From contig QKYT01000087.1 in NCBI GenBank assembly GCA_003550305.1, forward strand, positions 113,711 through 130,277: a stretch of 16,567 bases of DNA. Reading direction: 5' to 3'. The position numbers were made by a program, and so were the translations under genes. The DNA comes from Glomus cerebriforme. Its lineage: Eukaryota; Glomeromycota; Glomeromycetes; Glomerales; Glomeraceae. Positions 1 to 8,400 of this stretch are shown piece after piece (position 1 is the first letter of the stretch; every line of letters starts with the position of its first letter). The notes under the pieces are model-generated. The model saw only the letters and a program-made list of their open reading frames with translations, was not told where the DNA came from and searched no databases.

Positions 1-431
1 TCTGGAGCCATATAAGGAATAATACCATAATTTTCATTATCATCTGTAGATTCAGTTGCAGATTTACTTATTCCAAGATCACCTATTACTGCATAGCTAT
101 ACTTATTAAAAAATATATTTCCACTATGAAAATCTCTGTGAATAATNTCTACACTATGTATATTTACAAGTCCATTTATAATTTCACGTAATCTGCGTAA
201 CTTATCATACCAACTAATATTATAAAAATCATTATTTAAAAAATGTATCAAATCACCTGAATTATAATATGGCATAATAATCATAATATCTTGACTGTTA
301 GGATCTTGAGTAATTCCAAAATAACTACTAATTCTGCTAAAGGAGTTATAACTTTTAAATTCAAAAATATTTTTTCGATTTTTTTTGTGTTGTATTTCCC
401 ATTTTGAATAATAATCATAAAATGTCCTGAG
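1..431 (-). CDS. Exon 2 of the left-edge kinase (hinge and catalytic lobe), truncated by window
   Basis: The exon is open for 143 codons with no stop. It reads from 'LRTFYDYYSKWE' through 'YFGITQDPNSQDIMIIM' (strands 4-5 and hinge), HRDFHSGN, GDLG and YMAPE. The remaining C-lobe lies outside the window. Confidence 0.82.
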
Positions 432-963
432 CTGAAATAAAAAGTTTATTAATATAGTTGTACGTGATTTTATTAATCAAATTAGTATAAAATACCTCGT
501 TTAGCTCCTTAGATGTGATATTTTTAGAATTGTTGAGTTTTTTGAGAACAACTGTATAATTAGAATTACGAGAATAAATACTTTTACTCCACGTAATTGG
601 ACCATCAATCCAAGTAGCTTTATAAATTTTGCTAAATCCACCTTCAGCAATAAATTTAATGTTTTTGAATTGATCATAGGGAACAAACTCCATTTTTCCA
701 TGTTCTTTGATAAAATTTGTTTGTGTAAATCTGATAAAATCATCAATCATTTTGTTTCCACTTGATATACGAATTTTCTTCATTTTGTAACAAACGTGAC
801 AAATTTGATGACTTTCATATAAACGATACCTTCTTTTATTACATTCATTACACTTACTTTTTTTGTATTTTGATTTGACTATAATTTGTGTTGGTTGAAT
901 TAAAGATGTATCGTTTGATATTAAAAAGTCAATTTTAAGTTTATAATTTATTAGCTGGTCCAT
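1..963 (-). CDS. TKL-like protein kinase with N-terminal zinc ribbon, 3' end off window
   Basis: Two-exon gene read leftwards from ATG 963-961. Exon 1 is 963-496 (156 codons), ending LNE. The intron 495-432 (64 bases) starts GTATTT and ends TTTCAG. Exon 2 is 431-1 and is open to the window edge. Seen in the protein: CNEC...CHVC near residues 38-57 (likely zinc-binding), the block 'EFVPYDQF', glycine loop AEGGFSKIY, VVLK with the ATP-anchoring lysine, hinge 'DIMIIMPYYNSGDL', catalytic HRDFHSGN, DLG in place of DFG, and IPYMAPE at the edge. All catalytic residues reached by the window are present, so an active Ser/Thr/Tyr-type kinase is plausible. The substrate is unknown. An unresolved base at 147 makes one codon D or E, four codons before HRD. 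The intron sits after the presumed helix-C glutamate, exactly as in the kinase array at 5075-9082, so the two loci share ancestry. The phase-0 junction was chosen because the second nearby AG (428) would give an immediate stop. Confidence 0.85.
496..963 (-). CDS. Exon 1 of the left-edge kinase (zinc ribbon and N-lobe to helix C)
   Basis: This exon carries a roughly 37-residue lead, the two cysteine pairs, a linker ('SSGNKMIDDFIRFTQ') and the ATP-binding N-lobe up to helix C. The open frame continues past the donor to a stop at 415-417, but that extension loses kinase homology, which supports splicing at 495. The lead before the zinc ribbon is longer than in the array at 5075, whose first unit begins only five residues before its first cysteine. 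Confidence 0.8.
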
Positions 964-2613
964 GATTATTAAACCTTTTTTTTTTTTTGACCAAGAAAGT
1001 CGACTAATATATATATATTTTTATGTTTATTAAACAAAAAGAAAATTCTATGTATAGTTCCATAGAAGTTTCTGATGTGATTTGTAGAACATATCGACCG
1101 AAGTTGATGAATTAATATGGCAATAAGTTCCATAAATATTTTCCAAAAGAAGTTTCGATATTTACTGTACTTTCCGTTGCAGAATTCTGGAAAACTGCTA
1201 CTACAATGTGACAGTTGATTGACATTATACAGACATGTGAGTGAATGACATTGTACATGAGTTCTGCATGATTTCAATCAAATAACTATGCATGAACGCC
1301 TTTATTGTAACGATTGTTATGACAATATTACATCATTATTTATGCTGATCTTATCTTTACAAAGAATAAATTAAAATACAAGTACAAAATACAAATTATT
1401 ATTTTTTTTTTTCAAAATTAAATACATTTAATTTTCAAATGTGTAATAGACAATTAAATTAAACAAAGAATAGAACTTTGGTTGCAAGAATATGTTAACG
1501 CATGAAGAATGAGAAAGTTCAAAGTTTATATTACAATCATGCAAATCAGATACAAATGAGGTTAAAATGACTGTATTTCGTATTTAATTATTGTTTCAAA
1601 GAATTCTTGAAAAGAAAAAGAACTTTAGCATACGTTTAAATATTTTAATATACTGTACTTGAAAGAATATATGATATTTTCAAAATTATGTCATGCACAT
1701 GCACATGAAAAAAATTCAAACTGTATAAAATCAATTTATTTTATTTTTATTGACAAATTATAAAAAACATTTGTATTCTTAGATAACTTCAATTTTTTTA
1801 AAGAAATAATTTTATTTAATTTAAATTTTAAAAATTTGCAGATATAACCTTCTAACTAATAATAGTCAATAGAAGCTTAACTTTTGATGATTCTTAAATA
1901 ATCACAATCGTGAATCCAACCAATTTTATTTTTTTTCAATAAAGTTCAATTTTTTGTTATAAATACTAAATGTTATTTATTAAATAAAGTTTTTATTTAT
2001 TATTATTTTTTTTTAATTTGCTTTTTAGGAAAAATAATAATAAATTCAGATAAGTTTTTTTAGAACAAAAAAAACTAAAGAAAAAAAAAATAAATCCAAT
2101 AATTCTAATTCAGTTTTAAATTATTTAAATAATAAAGAAAATATCAGCACTTTTTCCAAATAATTACTTGTAAACATATGAATATAGTATGAGAATGATA
2201 AGACGATTATTACGTGCTCAGTTGCAGCAACAATAACAATTACAACTGCTGAGGTTACAATTAAATTACATCAAAAATAAATAATTATCATTAATTTATT
2301 ACCTTCATTGATTTAATTGTCAAATATTGGACGATAAGAAATTATCTACATCATTTTCATCATTAAACCGTTATTTATCTAAAAAAAATTTTAATTTACT
2401 AACAATTACTTTATATGATCATTTGGTTAAAGAAATAAACCTTTACTGTCTAGATTACTGTATACATACCATTCGCGGATAAAAAATTCAATTTTTTTCT
2501 AGTTTATTTATTTGAAAAATTATTGTTGTGAAATTTCTATATTACAGAGAAAATCAATTGTTTTAACCCTATTTATTACTATTTGTATATTATAGAGTCA
2601 AACTAACTGCTAG
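964..2613. other. AT-rich intergenic stretch, no gene recognised
   Basis: Homopolymer A/T runs dominate and both strands are rich in stops. A frame of 102 codons on the minus strand (1277-969) has no family resemblance, ends in a lysine run encoded by a poly-T tract and has no coding look. A small tandem of 'CATGCA' occurs near 1693-1706. A slightly more GC-rich patch at 2205-2260 with CAACAA/CAGCAACAATAAC elements could be regulatory, but nothing fixes a function. Confidence 0.5.
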
Positions 2614-2948
2614 TTTCCAAAATATATCTCATTTTTCTCTCTTCAAAATGCAAACCTTGATCATACTAGAGGTTCACCACCAAATGAAATCATCATCCTA
2701 TATTATAATTTAAAGAATGATGAGTTAATATTTTGATGACAAATGACTTTGAAATACTACAAAAAAATTAAAAAAATAGAGAATAAAGATATCACTAGCA
2801 AAACAAGCAGAACAGGATTTTAAAGATAAATTTACAATTCGTGTTTTTTTTAAAAAAATTTTCTTTAATAAAATAAACTGGAGATATTCATCCAGACGAA
2901 TGGTTAAATATAATTAAGGCTTATTGTTTAAAAGATTTTAAGATATAA
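2614..2948 (+). pseudogene. Degraded fragment of an expanded gene family ('TGDIHPDEW' remnant)
   Basis: Three coding-like blocks lie in different frames: an open stretch at 2614-2736 containing 'RGSPPNEIIILYYNLKNDEL', a block near 2779-2845 reading 'SLAKQAEQDFKDKFTI', and 2877-2948 reading TGDIHPDEWLNIIKAYCL and ending in TAA. The last block resembles the 'TGD(I/L)HPDEW' opening that I associate with a large family of uncharacterised proteins in arbuscular mycorrhizal fungi. That link is from memory and unverified. No continuous frame, start codon or clean introns connect the blocks, so this reads as a decayed copy. Confidence 0.3.
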
Positions 2949-3098
2949 ATGTAAATTTAAGATAGGCTCCTTTAGACATTGGAGTCTAAATTTGATTATG
3001 TCCCAAATTAATTAAAACTTAATCCACATTCAATATAATATAATCGATATCCATATACACACACTATACTTATAAATATCAATTAATTCATTCGCTTT

Positions 3099-3258
3099 TC
3101 ATAAATTTATATCTATCATATCCATGAGATCTTTTGTACAAGAATCGTTATCAAATTCTTGAAGAGCACGGTCTAAAAAAAAGTCATTAAATTTAAATAA
3201 TATAAAATTAGTATATAAGCTTATAATATTTTACTAATTTCTTCTAAATCAATATCTA
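3099..3258 (-). other. Possible terminal exons of a decayed gene
   Basis: Reading leftwards, a 24-base candidate exon (3258-3235, after an AAAAAG acceptor) ends at a GTAAAATA donor. A second candidate exon (3172-3099) follows a TTTTTTTAG acceptor and ends in TGA. Joined, they give '..DIDLEEINRALQEFDND' and then 'SCTKDLMDMIDINL' in one frame across the junction. They lie downstream of the kinase C-lobe fragment at 3490-3678 on the same strand and could be its old 3' end, but the connecting exon is not evident. Confidence 0.25.
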
Positions 3259-3489
3259 CTTTTTAAAAATAAAAACATAAAAAGCAAATATTAAAAATGT
3301 TTAAATAAAATTTAAAATAAATTACAAAAGATAAAAAAAAGGATAAAAAATATTATCAATACTTTTGCTACATATACAGCAATTTCATTTATTTAATTAA
3401 TTTTAATTTAAATATTATAAAATTATTTGGTACTTCAAATCTCAATTTTTTTGCTGATTAAAATTTTTTTCAATTGGATATCTATTCTT

Positions 3490-3678
3490 TCATATATCAA
3501 AAGATTTTTCCAATTCTTCTGCAGTTGGCCTTTCATTAAGATCAGAATTCCAACATCTTTCCAATAATCTTACATAATCAGGATATGTGCCTTCTATAAT
3601 TTTTGGTTTAAATTTTTTTTTACAAATTTTTGATTTTTCATCCTGATTTATTATATAAGGTTTAACTCTCTTCTTCAA
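3490..3678 (-). pseudogene. Kinase C-lobe fragment (helices H-I), truncated
   Basis: The 62-codon frame contains 'KPKIIEGTYPDYVRLLERCW' followed by 'NSDLNERPTAEELEKSF'. This is the standard end of a TKL/tyrosine-like kinase domain (RP-x-I...P..Y..L...CW..D...RP), with the conserved CW and the RP arginine present. Nothing upstream on this strand (3679-3900) reads as the rest of a kinase: no HRD, DFG or APE was found. The piece is therefore a remnant or a last exon whose partners are lost. It lies between the left kinase and the array and may mark an older tandem kinase copy. Confidence 0.6.
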
Positions 3679-4740
3679 TTTTATATAAATTAGAAATAGT
3701 AATTATTACCATTTTTTCTTACACATAAATAAGAAAACCAATACTAACAAACTGTACTAAAATATTCAGTACATTTTCTACTAATTTAAAGAAAACGGTA
3801 AAAAGAGCGTAAATGAAATTGATTACGAGATCAAAATCAATTAAAAAAAAAAGATATAATAATAATATTTAAGGTTTCTTGCAAGAAAATTTTTAACAAT
3901 ATGCCAAACGGATCTTATTTTTTAGGCATAATATTTTGTGTGTTTACGAAAAAGTTTTTCTTTTTTGCGCAACTTATAAACCAGTAGATATAACAAAATT
4001 CCGTTGCATATCGCATCTACATCTTCTATTTAAATATATTTGTGTATTTGTTTGCCACAATACTTTATTTTTCGCTTATACAAAATGCTTATTTATAATT
4101 ATTTTATTTATATATATTGTATTTTTATACTATAATCGTCTTTAATTTGTTAGGAATATGAAATTTCATATTAATATTTATAAGAATAAAGTTATAACAA
4201 TACGTAGAAAATGTACTCTCCGTTGTCAGATATATAAGTACTTCTTTAAAACTTTAACATCAAAATTATTCTCTGTCTGTTGAAAATTTAAAAGCATTTT
4301 TTTTTTTCTTAAATCGACACTATAAAATGTTATGGCTTTATTTAGAAATCTTGCATTACATGACAAGAGTAGTTATTCCACAACAGAATCTTGTAAAGTT
4401 TGGAGATTAAAGAATATTAGAATATTTGCAAATCATTTTACGCCATGTAACATGGTGAATCCGTCAATCATCAAAATTTATTATTAAAACAGATGAAAAT
4501 TGGGGTTTTTTTTACAATTTTACTAGGTAACATCTGGTTTTCACACATATTTTTAAAATTATCTTAGTTTTACGTAACAACTTTATAAAGTAGGAAATAC
4601 AGATTTCTTATATTAAACGTACAGTATAATAAAATTGATAAAACAATTTTACAGTAAGCCAAGATCGTCAAAATTAGGTTCCAAAAAAAAAGGAATTTGA
4701 GTTTTGACCTATCGGAGATTTTTTTATTGAATGGGCGTCT
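3679..4740. other. AT-rich intergenic stretch, no supported gene
   Basis: A plus-strand frame at 3936-4145 is low-complexity hydrophobic translation of AT-rich DNA and is not credited. A 51-codon plus frame at 4332-4487 (starting MALFRNLALHDKSSYS) has a more balanced composition but no recognised family, so it is recorded only as a possibility. Confidence 0.4.
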
Positions 4741-4775
4741 TTTGTATAATGTTTATGTGATTTACCACACCGCCG

Positions 4776-4922
4776 GTGACAATTTTGTCACATTCACGTG
4801 TAGCGTTTTCTGTTTCTGAGGGACTTTTTTCCTATTTGTCACATATATTATTTGTCACATGAATCACCGTAAATATATGTATGCAGTGTAACCCATGGTG
4901 GTGTCCCTGTTTATGTGACAAA
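4776..4922. promoter_or_regulatory. Cluster of TTTGTCACAT motifs with a 16-bp palindrome upstream of the kinase array
   Basis: A perfect palindrome GTGACAATTTTGTCAC occupies 4776-4791. The motif (A/T)TTTGTCACAT recurs at 4784-4793, 4834-4844 and 4850-4860, and in reverse as ATGTGACAAA at 4913-4922. The patch has noticeably higher GC than its surroundings and lies 150-300 bases before the first ATG of the array. It could be a cluster of transcription-factor sites or the relic of a small inverted-repeat element. No protein is assigned. Confidence 0.35.
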
Positions 4923-5033
4923 ATAATTACGCCTTTGTGTGATATTCAGTAGCTATTGTTGTGATTGTAAAAAAAATTTAAACAAATAAAAAAAAATATA
5001 TTAAGATTTTGCTTTTTTTTAAAAAAAAATCCA

Positions 5034-5043
5034 TTTTATAAAG
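5034..5043 (+). promoter_or_regulatory. TATA-like element before the kinase array
   Basis: TTTTATAAAG stands about 35 bases before ATG 5075, after long T and A runs (5012-5029) of the kind often nucleosome-free in fungal promoters. AT content is so high here that chance matches are common. Confidence 0.25.
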
Positions 5044-5074
5044 AGGATTTTAAATTAAGAACAATAGAACCATA

Positions 5075-5467
5075 ATGTCGTCTAGGAGATGCAAAAAGTG
5101 TGATGAGCAATATTTAAGTTATTTTGACGCAGAATATAATTGGTGTAAACCATGTCAAATAAATAATTTAAAAGAAAATTTTCCAAATTGGTCCAGTGGG
5201 AATGATAATATTGATAATTTCATTCAAGAAATGCAATTGAAAATTAATTCTCACTATGATAAAATATTTGAATGGATACCATATAATCAGTTTAGTGATA
5301 TTAAAGAAAGAGGTAAAAATAATTTTAACACAGTATGTTTTGCAACATGGAAGGATGGACCATTATATTGGAATATGTATGATAAAGAATATGTAAGAGG
5401 TTCAAAAAAAACAGTTGCTTTAAAATTCTTACATAACTTTCAAAATATTGCTGAATTACAAAATGAG
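5075..5467 (+). CDS. Array exon 1: module 1 (zinc ribbon + N-lobe)
   Basis: ATG 5075 opens MSSRRCKKC, so the zinc ribbon begins at residue 6. The pairs are CKKC and CKPC with 14 residues between them; the later units have 11. Then come 'EWIPYNQFSDIKERGKNNF' (glycine loop degraded from GKGGF), VALK and the terminal QNE. The donor GTATAATG at 5468 would give a stop after one codon if unspliced. The following intron is 5468-5535 (68 bases), ending ACTAG, with CTAAT about 20 bases before its end as a likely branch site. Confidence 0.7.
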
Positions 5468-8400
5468 GTATAATGTATGAAATTCTTTATTAGTTTACTT
5501 ATAAATATAAAACTAATTTTATATTTTAATACTAGGTTCAAGAATATTCTAAAATATATGGAATATCTCAAGATCCTGATACAAAGGATTATATTATGGT
5601 TATTTATTATCAATATTTTGAAATATGTTGTGTAAAATGTTATAAAATATATACAAATAGAGAGTATAAATGGTGTAAACTATGTCAAATAAATTGCTTA
5701 AAAGAAAATTTTACAAACTGGACCAGTGGAAATGGTAATATTGATAATTTCATTCAAGAAATGCAATTGAAAATTAATTCTTGCTATGATAAAATATTTG
5801 AATGGATACCATATAATCAGTTTAGTGATATTAAAGAAAGAAGTAAAAATAATTTTAACACAGTATGTTTTGCAACATGGAAGGGTGGTCCATTATATTG
5901 GAATAATAAAGAATATGTAAGAGATTCAAATACAGAAGTTGCTTTAAAATTCTTACATAACTTTCAAAATATTGCTGAATTACAAAATGAGGTATGAAAT
6001 TTCTTTATTAGTTTACTTATGAATATAAAACTAATTTTATATTTTAATACTAGGTTCAAAAATATTCAATTATCGATAAAATATATGGAATATCTCAAGA
6101 TCCTGATACAAAGGATTACATTATGGTTATTTATTATCATTATTTTGAAATATATTGTGTAAAATGTTATAAAATATATACAAATATAGAGTATAAATGG
6201 TGTAAACTATGTCAAATAAATTGCTTAAAAGAAAATTTTACAAACTGGACNAGTGGAAATGNTAATATTGATAATTTNATTCAAGAAATGCAATTGAAAA
6301 TTAATTCTTGCTATGATAAAATATTTGAATGGATACCATATAATCAGTTTAGTGATATTAAAGAAAGAGGTAAAAATAACTTTAACACTGTATGTTTTGC
6401 AACATGGAAGGATGGTCCATTATATTGGAATAATAAAGAATATGTAAGAGATTCAAATAAAACAGTTGCTTTAAAATTCTTACATAACTTTCAAAATATT
6501 GCTGAATTACAAAATGAGGTATGAAATTTCTCTATGAATTTACTTATGAATATAAAACTAATTTTATATTTTAATACTAGGTTCAAAAATATTCAATTAT
6601 CGATAAAATATATGGAATATCTCAAGATCCTGATACAAAGGATTACATTATGGTTATTTATTATCATTATTTTGAAATATATTGTGTAAAATGTTATAAA
6701 ATATATACAAATATAGAGTTTAAATGGTGTAAACTATGTCAAATAAATTGCTTAAAAGAAAATTTTACAAACTGGACTAGTGAAAATGATAATATTGATA
6801 ATTTCATTCAAGAAATGCAATTAAAAATCAATCATCCAAATAATATAATAATTGAATGGATACCATATAATCAGTTCAGTGATATTAAAAAATATAGTTT
6901 TGCTACAGTATATTCAGCAATATGGATAGATGGTCCATTAGATTGGAATAAGAATAAAGTGGAATATATGAAAAATTCAAATAAGACAGTTGCTTTAAAA
7001 TATTTACATAATTTAGAATTACAACAAAAGGTATGAAATTTTTTATGGGTTTACTTTTTTGAATATACTGTGACAATAATTTTTTTTTATTTTAACAGGT
7101 TGAAGAATATTCATTTATTAGGAATGGTAATATATATGGAATATCTCAAGATCCTAATACAAAAGATTATATTATGGTTTTTCATAATGAATATTTTGAA
7201 ACATATTGTATAAAATGTTATAAAATATATACAAAGATAAGCTCTAAATGGTGCAAACCATGTCAAATAAATTATTTAAAAGAAAATTTTACAATCTGGA
7301 CTAGTGAAAACGAAATAATTGATAATTTTATTCAAGAAATGCAATTAAAAATTGAAGATTCAACTAATATCATAATTGAATGGATATCATATAATCAGTT
7401 TAGTAATATTAAAGGAGAAAATACAAATAATATTGCCAAAGTATGTTCAGCAACGTGGAAGGAAGGTCCATTATATTGGAATAATAATATGGAATATATA
7501 AGAGATTCAAATAGAACAATTTATTTAAAATGCTTACATAAATCACAAAATATTGTTAATGAATTACAAAGAGAGGTATGAAATTTCTCTACGAATTTAC
7601 TTTTTTTAAAAAAATATAAAAATATATCTTTTTTTTTATTTTAACACTAGGTTAAAGAATATTCATTTATTAATGATAAAACTCTTAATATATATGGAAT
7701 ATCTCAAAATCCTAATACAAAGATTATATTATGGTTCTTCATAATGAATATTTTGAAACATATTGTATAAAATGTTATAAAATATATACAAACATAAGCT
7801 CTAGATGGTGTAAACCGTGTCAAACAAATTATTTAAAAGAAAATTTTACAAACTGGACCAGTAGAAATGAAATAATCGATAATTTCATTCAAGCAATGCA
7901 ATTAAAAATAAACAATTATGATGATATAGTAATTGAATGGATATTATACAATCAGTTTAATGGCATTAAAGAAATAGGCAAAGGTGGTTTTTCTACAGTA
8001 TATTCGGCAATATGGGAAGATGGTCCATTAAATTGGAATAAGGATGATAAAAAATATACAAAAGATTCAAATAAAACAGTTGCATTAAAATACTTGCATA
8101 ATTCACAAGATATTAATAACGGATTTTTAAATGAGGTATAACTGATCTTGTTTTTAATTTAATTTAAGCTTTTTCTTTAATAATTAAGATTATTTATGTT
8201 TTTTAATAGGTTAAAGAATATTCAATAATTAAGAATAGTAATATACTTAATATATATGGAATAATTCAAGATCCTGACACAAAAGATTATATTATGGTTC
8301 TCGATTATGCAGAAGGTGGAAACTTTAATGATTGGATGAAAAAAAATCATACCTATTTTTTCTGGAAGGATAAATTATCCGCATTATATAATATTATTTA

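Larger units (their letters stand above)
5536..8209 (+). repeat. Tandem array of about 520-560 bp units, each half a kinase plus an intron
   Basis: Unit starts at successive acceptor sites: 5536, 6054, 6581, 7099, 7651 and 8210, giving periods of 518, 527, 518, 552 and 559 bases. The first three units and their introns are nearly identical, the last ones more diverged. Coding and intron sequence repeat together, so this is DNA duplication rather than retroposition. The fusion point is the same in every unit, right after the hinge Met-Val. Confidence 0.9.

Noticed and set aside
501..746. 81-codon minus frame inside the left kinase
   Set aside because: It overlaps kinase exon 1 in another frame and has no independent support.
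969..1277. 102-codon open frame on the minus strand just upstream of the left kinase
   Set aside because: It has no domain, biased codons, a lysine run from poly-T and no plausible splice link to the kinase exon, so it reads as a chance frame.
3936..4145. 69-codon hydrophobic plus frame
   Set aside because: Low-complexity Phe/Ile/Tyr-rich translation of AT-rich DNA; no promoter or homologue is suggested.
4332..4487. 51-codon plus frame (MALFRNLALHDKSSYS...)
   Set aside because: Composition is acceptable but there is no recognisable motif, splice partner or context, so it is mentioned only under the intergenic stretch.
5536..8209. CRISPR-like array interpretation of the regular repeats
   Set aside because: Units are over 500 bases, coding and spliced, and there are no short repeats with unique spacers or cas genes.
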